19,400 bases of DNA from Oscillibacter sp. (GCA_003539495.1 DPPB01000035.1:1-19400), one strand, 5' to 3'. Shown: positions 7,235-15,396, counted from the stretch's first letter. Notes: a model not told the origin generated them from the letters alone. Numbers and translations are program-made.

Positions 7235-7909
7235 TCACTTCCTTCTTTCGCAATAGACCACCAATCTCTGCCGCCCGCCGCTGGCATAGGGATGGCAGGT
7301 GATGAGCGTCAGCAGGTCACGCCCCGGCTGGATTTTGATTCTGTTCACCTCATGGGGCTGGATGATCTGAATGTCAACCACCGTGTAGGTGAGCGTTTCC
7401 CATAGATTTGTAACCGTTACCATATCGCCCGCCTGCAAGCGGTCTATGTGCCGAAAATAATCTGCGCCATGCCACCCTCTATGCCCGGCAATGACGCAGT
7501 TGGTATTTACGCCGCCAATGGGCGCCGAAGTGTTCCCCAGCACCGCCGCCCCTGCGGCAAGGTGCGAATCCGACGCGCCCAAGTAGACCGGCATGACCAG
7601 CTCCAGCGTGGGGATCTCCAGCACCCCTATGACCTCGTCCTCCACGCCGTAGTCTCTCAGCAATACAGCAGGCTCCTCACAGGCCGCAGCGTCGGCCAGT
7701 CCCGCCTGCCGCTCCGTATAAATGCGCTGGTTATATCCCTGCAAGTCTGCCAGCAACTCGGGGTACGGCTGTCTCGCTTTCTCCAAAAAGCCCTGTGCCG
7801 CCGCGCTCATGTCCGCTTGCAGCCTATGCCCGGAAACCACCGGCCACAGCAGAATACAAAGCCCCACCACGGCCAGCGCCACCGCCAACAAAGCAGCTTT
7901 TTTACCCAC
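7235..7909 (-). CDS. Class C-type sortase (second of pair)
   Basis: This 224-aa membrane-anchored transpeptidase should polymerise or anchor LPxTG proteins. The N-terminus has a hydrophobic anchor (residues about 5-26). The sortase core shows IGVLEIPTLELVMPVYLG, the catalytic His143 in VIAGHRGW, Cys205 in TLITCHPY and Arg215 in RQRLVVY. Compared with its upstream neighbour it lacks a C-terminal transmembrane segment. The frame is open to 8029, but I chose the GTG at 7907-7909 (AGAGG upstream). It overlaps the first sortase's stop by 8 bp, and the membrane anchor follows immediately. It is the last gene of the pilus operon proper. All catalytic residues are present, so it should be active. Confidence 0.9.
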   Translation of the reverse strand: MGKKAALLAVALAVVGLCILLWPVVSGHRLQADMSAAAQGFLEKARQPYPELLADLQGYNQRIYTERQAGLADAAACEEPAVLLRDYGVEDEVIGVLEIPTLELVMPVYLGASDSHLAAGAAVLGNTSAPIGGVNTNCVIAGHRGWHGADYFRHIDRLQAGDMVTVTNLWETLTYTVVDIQIIQPHEVNRIKIQPGRDLLTLITCHPYASGGRQRLVVYCERRK

Positions 7910-8720
7910 GGCGTCGCCTCTTTGCAAAGAAGCAGACCCCGCCAGCCGCAGCCAACACACCAAGGCCGATGCCCAAGCCCGTGAGATAGTGCTGCGTCCA
8001 CGAAGACGCAGCCTTCGGAGTTTTTCCATTTTCTACCACCAGCTCCGGCACATACGGCACCCGATGTCCCCGCACCAGCAGCCGGTGGGTGTTCACCCCA
8101 AAGGGCGTACAGGTCACCAGAGTCACCAGGTCCTGTCCGTCCTCGATTTGAAGCAGCGATGTGTCCCCAGGCAGTACCGTGGCGATCTGGTCCACCTCGT
8201 AGGCCAGCACCTCACCCAGCACATGGATATAGAAAACATCGCCTTTCACCAACTGGTCAATGTCTGTAAACAGCTTCGCCGAAGCCATCCCGCTGTGGGC
8301 CGACAGCGCCGCATGGGTGCCTGCCCCGCCTACAGGCAGGGAAGTCCCCACCACATGCCCCACGGCCCGTTCCAGCGTCTCCGCTCCTGTACCGTGCCGC
8401 ACCGGGAGATACACGCCGATTTTCGGGATGCCGATAGTACACATGGCCCCGCCCACGGTGAGCTGCTCCGCATAGAGCAGGGGAGAGGCAGAAGCCCCTC
8501 CCGCACTGACCGCCGCCTCGCCCCGCAGCAAGGCGTTATACACCTCCGCCGCCCGACGCTGCTCGGCCAGCTCCGCATCATCGGTGTCCGCAATGGCATT
8601 GGTATAGACTGTCTCCACTTCCGAGTGATACTTTTCGCTCACCAATTCACCCAGCAGCGGGTAGAGCAGCAATCCCAGCGCCAGAAGCACACAGGCCACC
8701 GCCAGCAGTCGCCACTTCAC
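7902..8720 (-). CDS. Class C sortase, pilin polymerase (first of pair)
   Basis: This 272-aa class C sortase is the type that joins pilin subunits through isopeptide bonds. It has an N-terminal membrane helix (residues 4-24) and a second hydrophobic helix near the C-terminus (about 243-264) ending in KRRRRG, the topology expected of class C enzymes. The core carries IGIPKIGVYLPVRHGT, catalytic His142 in ALSAHSG, Cys204 in TLVTCTPFGVN and Arg213 in THRLLVRG. The start overlaps the pilin stop as ATGA. It lies in the order adhesin, pilin, sortase, sortase. The natural substrate is probably the LPKTG pilin directly upstream. The family is unambiguous. Confidence 0.95.
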   Translation of the reverse strand: MKWRLLAVACVLLALGLLLYPLLGELVSEKYHSEVETVYTNAIADTDDAELAEQRRAAEVYNALLRGEAAVSAGGASASPLLYAEQLTVGGAMCTIGIPKIGVYLPVRHGTGAETLERAVGHVVGTSLPVGGAGTHAALSAHSGMASAKLFTDIDQLVKGDVFYIHVLGEVLAYEVDQIATVLPGDTSLLQIEDGQDLVTLVTCTPFGVNTHRLLVRGHRVPYVPELVVENGKTPKAASSWTQHYLTGLGIGLGVLAAAGGVCFFAKRRRRG

Positions 8721-10546
8721 TGGTCGTTCCTATTGTGCTTCCGCCCCCGGACCACAATAAACGCCGCCACGCCCAGCAGCATACAGCCGCCCACGGTGAA
8801 CATCCAGGTGCCGTAACCGCCTGTCTTAGGCAGGTCAAAGCCGGGGTTGTTGATGACCGTCAGCGGCACAATGGCATTGCCGTCCTCCATATCCACCGCG
8901 TCGCCGTTGACGGTGCCGCTGGCCGTCAGGAGCTTCACACCGCAGGTCTCGCAGGCCGAATCGCTCTCCGCAGTAGCTATGACGATCTCCACGCCGTCCT
9001 TCAGCAGCACATACCCCTTGTCCGTGGCTGTCTCCGTCAGTGTGTAGGTATCGACCTCCAAGCCCATAACCCGGATGTGTCCCTCCCCGTTGGGCACGAA
9101 CACCGTGGCCTTGCTCTCCTTCGCCTCATGGCCCGTGACATGGTACACGCCGTCCACCAGCTCCGCCGTCACAAAATAGCCGTCCGTGTCGTTGTGCAGC
9201 AGGAAATGAACATTCGCCAGGTCGCCCTTGCCGTCCGAAAACTGCTTCAGCACATCCACGCCGTAGGTGTAAACATGGCAGCAGTCCTGAAGTGTATCAA
9301 AGTAGCCGGTGTTGGTGCGCTTCCAGGTCAGCACCACTTCGTTGGGGTTGTCGCTGTCGCCCAACTTCGCGCCAGCGGTAAGGGTAGCGGCATAGGTGAT
9401 CCGCATGGTGCAGTCGCTGTAACCACGCTTCACGCTATCGGTGTAGACACTTGCGGATTCATTGATGTCCGCCAGCCCAGACTCGGTCATGCCAATGGTC
9501 ATAGTGTTGGCGGCATCATCATAAGCCACGCTGAACTTGCCAGAATCCTCACCCCAAGTGGTAATAAGATTCTTGCAGCCTGCGTCTTTATAGAATCGGA
9601 TGACCACATCGCTTCTGTTGTAGCCGATCCCCTCGCTCAGCGTGTCCACGAATGTGTAAGTAGTCAAACTGGTGGCCTTAGAGGTAATGGTGGGCAGCTT
9701 GGAGATGATCTGATACTCCACCACATCGCCCACGGAAGCGGTGGCAATGTGGGCATAGCCATCTGCAATGTCGGTCAGACTGCCGGTATTCTTGCCGGTG
9801 CTGTTCTTGTCCTCCCGGACGGTCTTTTCGAGGTCCGGGCTGCCGGTTTGGTTCTTGGGGTACACAGTCACATCGTAGTTCCAGTCTTTGCCGTCCACGG
9901 TGGTCATAGGCAGGCTCACGAAGAAGGGGCTACAGGTGCTGGTGACATTCTCCGGCACACGGGTCTCCACCACCAAATACAGGCCCTGCTCCAGACCGCC
10001 GACCTTGCTATGTCCGTTTGCATCCGTCTCGGGCATGGCCTTGCCGCCATTTCGGACGGCAGCCTCCAGCGCATTTTTAACGGTAGTGGCGTTGGCAGCC
10101 AGGGCATCCGCCAGGGCCTTGTTCAGCTTGTCGGAAGTGAAGTAAAATACACCGCTCCCGCTCTTGTAAGCGTCGGCCTTAGTCAGTCCAATGGCCTGGA
10201 GCACTGCGTCATCTGCAAAGCCGTACAGCACACCTACCTTGTACTGACCGCTCTCCCGCTGACTGTAAGTGGAGATGGACGCCACCCGCAGATAGCTAAA
10301 CTCCACGCCCTGAATGGCGTACTGCGCCAGCTTGTCGGTAACGGCATCGTCCTGCACACCGGTGCTGACATAGGACGCCGCATCCCACGCTCCGTCTGCG
10401 CTGGCTGCCGTGATGTCGTACTTGTAAAGGGAAAGGGAAGCTTTCCGCCCGAAGTCAATGGTCGGCGCCGCGAACGCCGTGGTGATAAGTCCCAAGGCCA
10501 TAACCATAGCCAGGAGCAGCGCCCAAAGTCGTTTTGTTTTCTTCAT
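8717..10546 (-). CDS. Major pilin (isopeptide-forming fimbrial subunit) with LPKTG anchor
   Basis: This 609-aa precursor is a Gram-positive backbone pilin of the FimA/SpaA type. Features in order are: a signal peptide (1-27, cleavage after AFA); an N-terminal domain with the pilin motif WNYDVTVYPKN, in which Lys231 is the likely inter-subunit cross-link site; a central domain starting near SVGDVVEYQIISKLPTI; a C-terminal Cna-B-like domain with the E-box YTLTETATDKGY (from 501); then LPKTG (572-576), a membrane helix and the tail RGRKHNRNDQ. The RBS AAAGGAG is well placed, and the gene follows the adhesin stop by 3 bp. Class C sortases downstream should polymerise it. Several Cys (e.g. 379, 422, 423, 532, 535) are unusual for an exported pilin. 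Confidence 0.95.
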   Translation of the reverse strand: MKKTKRLWALLLAMVMALGLITTAFAAPTIDFGRKASLSLYKYDITAASADGAWDAASYVSTGVQDDAVTDKLAQYAIQGVEFSYLRVASISTYSQRESGQYKVGVLYGFADDAVLQAIGLTKADAYKSGSGVFYFTSDKLNKALADALAANATTVKNALEAAVRNGGKAMPETDANGHSKVGGLEQGLYLVVETRVPENVTSTCSPFFVSLPMTTVDGKDWNYDVTVYPKNQTGSPDLEKTVREDKNSTGKNTGSLTDIADGYAHIATASVGDVVEYQIISKLPTITSKATSLTTYTFVDTLSEGIGYNRSDVVIRFYKDAGCKNLITTWGEDSGKFSVAYDDAANTMTIGMTESGLADINESASVYTDSVKRGYSDCTMRITYAATLTAGAKLGDSDNPNEVVLTWKRTNTGYFDTLQDCCHVYTYGVDVLKQFSDGKGDLANVHFLLHNDTDGYFVTAELVDGVYHVTGHEAKESKATVFVPNGEGHIRVMGLEVDTYTLTETATDKGYVLLKDGVEIVIATAESDSACETCGVKLLTASGTVNGDAVDMEDGNAIVPLTVINNPGFDLPKTGGYGTWMFTVGGCMLLGVAAFIVVRGRKHNRNDQ

Positions 10547-10549
10547 CGT

Positions 10550-11977
10550 TCAGTTCTCCTTTTTCGTAGTGGATTTTTTGCAAAAATAAACACCCATGCC
10601 GAGCATGAGTGCCGCAAACAGAATATAAGTTGTGAATCCCGCCCCGCCTGTAAAGGGCAGCGCAAAGCCCGCATTGTTGCAGGCGGTAATGGTGATGTCG
10701 TGGCTGCCTGCATCCAGCGTCCCCAAAAACAGCGGCTCCGTCAGCAGCGTCATTCCCTCCGCCGCCTGCACCTCTGTCACCCGGTAGTAGGTGCTGCCGT
10801 CTGCTGTCAAATCTTCCCAGCAAACCGACCCGTCCGAACCCGTTTTTTCTGTACTCACTTTCTTCCAATTCACCTGGTCCGCAGAGGATTCCAGCATGAA
10901 ACCAATCCCGGACAGAGGAACGCCCTCGGCATCCACTTTTTTTACCGTGACCTTCCCAGGGATAGCAGCGGTCTTGATTTTGAGGTAAGCCGTCACCGGG
11001 TCCCGGACGCTGGCGGAATAGGTGACCACATCCTGTATTCCGCCTGAGGGCCCCCACACGCCGTCGCCCCAAACTACCACCCCGGCGCGCGTGGTGCCAT
11101 CTTTGCTGCCCACCACGGTGACAGCCTTCGGGATGGGCTTCTCCGTGGAAATCGTCAGCACATTTCCTTTTTTGCTGAAGGTCAAGTCCGCGTCCTTACA
11201 GCGAAAGCTGTACTTTCCCAGCATCCCGTTGGTGTCGGTAATGCTGTCCACGAACTTGCTCCCGTCCCAAGCCAGTTCCAGCACCCCCGCATTGGAGGGC
11301 AGCGACCCGCAAAAGCTGGGCCGCTTACTGTGGGTCTGCACCGAAGTCACAATGGAGTTGTAGTAGCTGAGAATTTTACTCCGCAGGGGATGGGTACTAT
11401 CCACCCGTTCCAAGGCTTCGTTATAACCCATAGACTTCACATCAATATGGTAGAAGCTGCTGTCCCGTTCGCCTACCACCACCTCCCAAATGAGAATCTG
11501 CGTGGCATAGGCCCAGGCCATTTTCTCCGCCGTAGCTTCCACATCCGCCCACCAGCCCCCGCCGATAGAGCCGTGGTAGCCGTAGCTCATAACCCGCCCG
11601 ATCAGCCGCTGCACCTCGCGGGGCGTAAGGGGATGCCCGGCAGGCAGGGTCATGCGGTCCCACCATGTGTCGTCGTGGTCCGTAAGAGAATCATAGTTTT
11701 TCTGCGGTACACCCGGCTCAATGCAGTAGGCCACCTCACCCTGCCAGGAATCCAGGCACCGAAACTGCGTGTAGTTGCCAGCTGCCACATGATACCCAAA
11801 CCGCAGGTTTAACGCCCCATGCCCCCACTTGCCGCTGGTTCTCAAGGTGTCATCTGACAGCGGAAAATTCCAAATATACACCTGCTTAGATGCCGCAAAA
11901 GCTGTGGTAGGCAGCAGGCATAAACACAGCACCAGCGCCAGCAGAAACGCCGCTACGCACTTGATAATTCGTTTCAA
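10550..11977 (-). CDS. Thioester-domain surface adhesin, probable pilus tip protein (LPFTG)
   Basis: This 475-aa exported adhesin has a signal peptide (1-28, cleavage after AFA). It carries a thioester domain in which Cys85 (in VAYCIEPG) and Gln160 (in ATQILIWEV) match the Cys and TQxxxW motifs of TED/TQXA proteins. Such domains form an internal thioester that covalently grips host or cell surface amines. A Cna-B domain follows (about 340-435, with the E-box-like YYRVTEVQA), then LPFTG (440-444), a membrane helix and a Lys-rich tail. The likely start is TTG at 11975-11977, preceded by GGGAGG; the open frame upstream would pass through a terminator. It is first in the pilus operon, the usual place for a tip adhesin. 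Length and domain order are typical. Confidence 0.9.
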   Translation of the reverse strand: MKRIIKCVAAFLLALVLCLCLLPTTAFAASKQVYIWNFPLSDDTLRTSGKWGHGALNLRFGYHVAAGNYTQFRCLDSWQGEVAYCIEPGVPQKNYDSLTDHDDTWWDRMTLPAGHPLTPREVQRLIGRVMSYGYHGSIGGGWWADVEATAEKMAWAYATQILIWEVVVGERDSSFYHIDVKSMGYNEALERVDSTHPLRSKILSYYNSIVTSVQTHSKRPSFCGSLPSNAGVLELAWDGSKFVDSITDTNGMLGKYSFRCKDADLTFSKKGNVLTISTEKPIPKAVTVVGSKDGTTRAGVVVWGDGVWGPSGGIQDVVTYSASVRDPVTAYLKIKTAAIPGKVTVKKVDAEGVPLSGIGFMLESSADQVNWKKVSTEKTGSDGSVCWEDLTADGSTYYRVTEVQAAEGMTLLTEPLFLGTLDAGSHDITITACNNAGFALPFTGGAGFTTYILFAALMLGMGVYFCKKSTTKKEN

Positions 11978-12010
11978 AACAAACCTCCCATTCTCAAATT
12001 TGAATATAAG

Positions 12011-12035
12011 AAAAAGGCCCTCCACGAGAGCCTTT
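12011..12035 (-). terminator. Intrinsic terminator between lipoprotein gene and pilus operon
   Basis: On the minus strand AAGGCTCTC pairs with GAGGGCCTT (plus 12026-12034 and 12014-12022, 9 bp with one G-U) around a 3-base loop, followed by TTTTTC. It ends about 20 bases before the RBS of the adhesin gene, so no promoter fits between the hairpin and that gene. Confidence 0.85.
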
Positions 12036-12054
12036 CTCCTATATAAATTTTGCG

Positions 12055-12783
12055 TTACCCGCGACCGATGAACAGTTCGTACTGCCCATCTCCCACCTGT
12101 TCCGCCCATATCCACACAGCCGTGCAGCCTTCCTCGTTCTTATAATATGTCAGATCATCCCGGATATAGGCGGCCAGAACATCCTCCGTCTTACTGCTGC
12201 ACCGGATGGGCGTGTCCCAGCTATCCGTTGCATTTTCATCCAGCCGCAGACCAATGCCCACGGCGTAGTCCTTGGCATAGCCCAGCCAGTAGTCCATGTC
12301 AAAAACTTTCTCCTCCGGCTGCGGCGCAGGTGTTTCCACCGCATCCGTCCCACTCCCCGCAGGTGTAGATGGCTCATTCCCCGCAGGTACGGATGGACTA
12401 TTCCCCACAGGCTTGGAAGAACTACTCCCTGCCGAATCGGATGATTCACCCCCAGCAGGCCCCGCCTTAGACGGCGCACTCGCTCCATTTTCCCGCGCAG
12501 GAGTTTTCCCCACCGCAGGCTTTTCATCTCCAGCAGAGGAATCCTTTTCAGCCACCTGTCCAGGAGCTGCGTCGGAAGCGCCGGACTTTTCGTCCTGCCC
12601 CGGCGTCGCTTCCTCCGAAGCATATTCGTTCCCATTTTGCGTTGTCGTGGTCTCGGAAGCATCGGTAGCAGATGCCACTTGCGGCGGATCTCCTTCTGTC
12701 GTTTTCGCAGATGCTCCGGCTCCGCCGCAGCCTGTGAGGAGCAGCGCACTCAGCACCCACGCCATAATTTGCAGTTTTTTCAT
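12055..12783 (-). CDS. Lipoprotein with a low-complexity linker
   Basis: This 242-aa precursor has a lipobox (LLLTGC, lipidated Cys19) after a short signal peptide, so it should sit on the outer face of the membrane. A long linker rich in Ser, Thr, Pro, Ala, Gly and Glu follows (about 22-165), with an 8-residue repeat (PVGNSPSV, PAGNEPST, PAGSGTDA). It ends in a compact C-terminal domain of about 75 residues, with FDMDYWLGYAKDYAVGIGLR and a strand-rich end VWIWAEQVGDGQYELFIGR. I cannot name that domain. The ATG has GGAGG 6 bases upstream; in-frame sequence before it is not needed. It lies between the ArdA-like gene and the pilus operon and is followed by a terminator. It could be a surface component of mating or attachment, but this is only inference. 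Confidence 0.82.
   Translation of the reverse strand: MKKLQIMAWVLSALLLTGCGGAGASAKTTEGDPPQVASATDASETTTTQNGNEYASEEATPGQDEKSGASDAAPGQVAEKDSSAGDEKPAVGKTPARENGASAPSKAGPAGGESSDSAGSSSSKPVGNSPSVPAGNEPSTPAGSGTDAVETPAPQPEEKVFDMDYWLGYAKDYAVGIGLRLDENATDSWDTPIRCSSKTEDVLAAYIRDDLTYYKNEEGCTAVWIWAEQVGDGQYELFIGRG
12354..12449 (-). repeat. Four imperfect 24-bp tandem repeats inside the lipoprotein gene
   Basis: Units begin at 12354, 12378, 12402 and 12426. The first three open with TCCCC(G/A)CAGG on the plus strand; the fourth is diverged. They encode the 8-residue repeat of the extracellular linker. The length could vary between strains by slippage. Confidence 0.7.
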
Positions 12784-12838
12784 TTTGTACCTCCAGTTTT
12801 TATTTTTCTTTTCCGTCCTGTGTTGGTACACAACACAA

Positions 12839-12928
12839 CTACCACAGGATCGCCCACAAGTCAACGGGAATCTGCGCAGCTCCCGAAGAAAAGGGAGGCC
12901 CCCTGATGTGAATTTCACTCTCACTCAT
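12839..12928 (-). CDS. Candidate 29-aa microprotein coupled to the ArdA-like gene
   Basis: The ATG at 12926-12928 overlaps the stop of the 586-aa ArdA-like gene in the ATGA arrangement, and AGAGG lies 6 bases upstream. The product would begin MSESEIHIRGPPFSSG and end VDLWAILW, with Trp-rich hydrophobic residues at the C-terminus. I do not recognise it. Its support is the start context and tight coupling alone; it may be a chance ORF. Confidence 0.35.
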   Translation of the reverse strand: MSESEIHIRGPPFSSGAAQIPVDLWAILW

Positions 12929-14685
12929 ACCATGCCTCTCATCTGCAAGGTGTGCGCTGCAAAAGGCGGCTCCAACCGCCGCAGCAGGCCGAACTCCGTC
13001 GTAACCACGCCGTCCGCTTCCATGCACTCCTTGCCGTACTTCTCAAAGTCCATGTAGCCCTCCAGCTCATAGATGGCCTCATCGTCCAGCCCCAGCGTTT
13101 CCTGTAAGCGCTGCTGGCCGTAGCCGTAGGTGCCCTCGACGATGCGTTCGTAGTTCTCCAAGTTTTGCAGCAGCTCGTAGGCCCTGCCCAGAGTGTCGGG
13201 CCGCTCGGCATCCAGCACAGCGGCATAGGTCAGCAGAGCGCCGTCTTTCTGCCAAATGTCCTCCATCGCCTTCGCAAACTTGTTGTACTCCTCCACAGAG
13301 GGACAGTCCGTGTCGCAGATCAGTTCACCGATGTACGGCACCTTGAAGCGTACATCTCGAATCACAGCTTCCGCAAAATCTCCCACGCCCAAATATGACT
13401 TTGCGGCAGAGAGGTATTCCTCGTCGGCGGGAAGGACAAGCGAATAGCCCGCCTTGTTTTTGGCATACAGCGTCATGCGGAGCATTTCGTCCCGGTTCTC
13501 ACCCTGCCAAGGCTCCGGTGCTGGTTGCTCGCCCTGCCCGCATTCCATAACTTCCTTCAAGGCGATACCCCCTTTGTAGGCTATATACCCGCGATCCGTG
13601 AACATCCCGTCCTCTGCATTCATGCGTTGCAGGGCGTAGCCTTCGTAGTCGTAGAACGCCTCCAAATTCTCATCGTACTCGAAGCGCTCAGATTCCTGAA
13701 TCACGTACTTGCCGTACTCCGTAGGCGTATGAACGCCGGGGACGAAGTCAAACAAGTCGAGGCTTTCCGCGAGCATTTTGATCTCCTCTGCGCTCTGCGG
13801 CTTTGCCATGGCCACCGCCGCACCCAGCTTTATGATGTCGTCATTGGAAAGTGGCCTCGCTGCCTTTGCCAGTGCATTGAGGTCTGCAAGGCTTTCCTGT
13901 TCCATATCCAGCAGCATATCCACTTCATTCGGCAGCTGCGTATCCTCCAAGTGAAGCCGGGCATCCGCAAGATTCATAATGCCCGCACGCTGGAGGGCAC
14001 GGTCCACCTCCTCCTGCGCCATAGGAAGGTACAGCCATGTGATATGCTCCGTATCCTCCGGCTCGGACTTGGCGGTCACCGCAACCGTGATGGCATTCGG
14101 CTCATAGTAATAGCAGGGGAAGAACTGCCCGTCGTAGACCTGCCCCAATTTCATGCCGTTATCATACACGACCCCATAGGGCGTGACCGTGCCGCCGCCT
14201 CCCGCTATGAGCGACCGGGCCACGGCTTCGCCGTCCAGCGCTTTCAGCTCATCCGTTTTGGCACTGCCGCCATGTAAATTCATGTAGTGGTTCCGGCCAA
14301 CAGCGGAGAGGTCTGAAAAGTCCGTAATGACGGTAGCCTGTTGGCAGCAGAAGGTCAGGTTGATCAGATCCTTCAGCTCGAAAAGCTCCAGCTTGTGGGC
14401 CACCGCCTGAAACTGCGCGGCTTCGACGGTATCGAAACTATCCAGCCGCTTGGCGAGATAGTTCAGCTCCTCCACATTGACCGTGAGCATTTCCGTGCGC
14501 TTGAGAACGGTGTAGAAGCTGTCGATCTTCTCCACCTTGCAGTCCGCCTTGACCGCGTCACCGATCTCCAACGCCTCCAGCAGCTCCATGCAGTGTGCGT
14601 ACTGGTCATGCGGGACGGGGAACGGGATGGTCGCCACGCCGTATTCCGGGTGGCCGGGGTTACTGAGAACCGCTTGCATCATCAT
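12925..14685 (-). CDS. Protein with three ArdA-like antirestriction modules
   Basis: This 586-aa protein appears to be built from three divergent ArdA-like modules. Module 1 (about 1-175) has VEELNYLAKRLDSFDTVEAA and closes with SLIAGGGGTVTPYGVVYDNG. Module 2 (about 214-370) has LADLNALAKAARPLSNDDII and closes with ALQRMNAEDG, then RGYIAY. Module 3 (about 402-571) has VEEYNKFAKAMEDIWQ and closes with LEGYMDFEKYGKECM and GVVTTEFGLLRR, the best match to the ArdA C-terminal motif. Each module keeps the order of beta start, acidic helices, 'xxLNxLA' helix, and the tyrosine/glycine 'YxxYGxxL' end. It is acidic overall, as expected for a DNA mimic. The RBS is AAAGGAG and the start overlaps the previous stop as ATGA. 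Antirestriction function is inferred. Confidence 0.65.
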   Translation of the reverse strand: MMMQAVLSNPGHPEYGVATIPFPVPHDQYAHCMELLEALEIGDAVKADCKVEKIDSFYTVLKRTEMLTVNVEELNYLAKRLDSFDTVEAAQFQAVAHKLELFELKDLINLTFCCQQATVITDFSDLSAVGRNHYMNLHGGSAKTDELKALDGEAVARSLIAGGGGTVTPYGVVYDNGMKLGQVYDGQFFPCYYYEPNAITVAVTAKSEPEDTEHITWLYLPMAQEEVDRALQRAGIMNLADARLHLEDTQLPNEVDMLLDMEQESLADLNALAKAARPLSNDDIIKLGAAVAMAKPQSAEEIKMLAESLDLFDFVPGVHTPTEYGKYVIQESERFEYDENLEAFYDYEGYALQRMNAEDGMFTDRGYIAYKGGIALKEVMECGQGEQPAPEPWQGENRDEMLRMTLYAKNKAGYSLVLPADEEYLSAAKSYLGVGDFAEAVIRDVRFKVPYIGELICDTDCPSVEEYNKFAKAMEDIWQKDGALLTYAAVLDAERPDTLGRAYELLQNLENYERIVEGTYGYGQQRLQETLGLDDEAIYELEGYMDFEKYGKECMEADGVVTTEFGLLRRLEPPFAAHTLQMRGMV

Positions 14686-15374
14686 GTTTCATTCACTCCT
14701 TTTTCCAAATTCAAAACCGCATCTCCGTATTTGGCCATCAGTAGTGCGCCAGTGATCAGGTGGAACGCCTCATCTGTGACCAATTCCGGAGACGCAAGGT
14801 CTGCGAGAGTAATATTGCAGCAGCCGACCGCAATGGCCTTCGCCGCCTGGTAGACGCTGTAGAGTTCCGGCTCGATCCCTCCGAGCCCGACATTTTGGAA
14901 ATCAAAACCGTCATTCCCGCATTTCCAGACCATCCTGCGCCAAAGGCTCTCATACGCCGTGAGCAGGAAGAGGGCGGCTTTGTTCCGGTCGGACAAGCGC
15001 CAGCAGCGTTCTCGCCAGTGTGTCCATCTTTGCCGGTGGGCATCGGACAGGAAAAATTGAGCCTTTTTTTCTCTGAATTGCTGATGCATCCGTTTTCGGA
15101 GCTGCGGCCCCATAGAGGGGGCAAAGCAGTCCCGCACGAACTCATTCAGTTCCAGAACCCCCGCCTCGATTCGTTCCTTCAAGCAGGCGCACTCACACAG
15201 GCGACACGGATGCTTGCGGACATAGTTCTGGCAGTATTCGCACGCCACATCTTTGGGCGTGTAATGAAATGGGCTGCGGTATATTCCACCGCCTCTGGGT
15301 TTTTGACCGGGCTGAGACATCATCAACTGCTCCAACGCCTGCAGCGGCGTGTCTCGCATGAAATAGCGCGGCAT
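14682..15374 (-). CDS. Cys-cluster protein of unknown function
   Basis: This 230-aa protein has a striking N-terminal cluster, CEYCQNYVRKHPCRLCECAC (C45, C48, C57, C60, C62, C64). It could bind zinc or, less likely, an iron-sulfur cluster. The rest is helical and basic with many aromatic residues (HRQRWTHWRERCWRL, AYESLWRRMVW). A C-terminal region with GCCNITLADLAS and ELVTDEAFHLITGALLMAKY follows. I know of no characterised relative. The ATG has a GAGGAG RBS. The start of the ArdA-like gene overlaps its stop, so the two are translationally coupled. The terminator at 15397-15436 lies right before its RBS. Confidence 0.7.
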   Translation of the reverse strand: MPRYFMRDTPLQALEQLMMSQPGQKPRGGGIYRSPFHYTPKDVACEYCQNYVRKHPCRLCECACLKERIEAGVLELNEFVRDCFAPSMGPQLRKRMHQQFREKKAQFFLSDAHRQRWTHWRERCWRLSDRNKAALFLLTAYESLWRRMVWKCGNDGFDFQNVGLGGIEPELYSVYQAAKAIAVGCCNITLADLASPELVTDEAFHLITGALLMAKYGDAVLNLEKGVNET

Positions 15375-15396
15375 AAGTGAACTCCTCTCTAAAACG

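Noticed and set aside
8735..11047. A 770-codon open frame on the plus strand opposite the pilin and adhesin genes
   Set aside because: It is antisense to two clearly real genes, has no RBS and reads as His/Gln/Arg-rich low-similarity sequence. It is a shadow caused by codon bias in G+C-rich genes.
12839..12900. Possible promoter (TTGACT with a 17-bp spacer) upstream of the lipoprotein gene
   Set aside because: The -10 candidate (TAGTTG) is poor and the sequence lies inside the small ORF. A 7-bp inverted repeat (TGTGTTG/CAACACA) nearby has no U-tract. The evidence is too weak to list.
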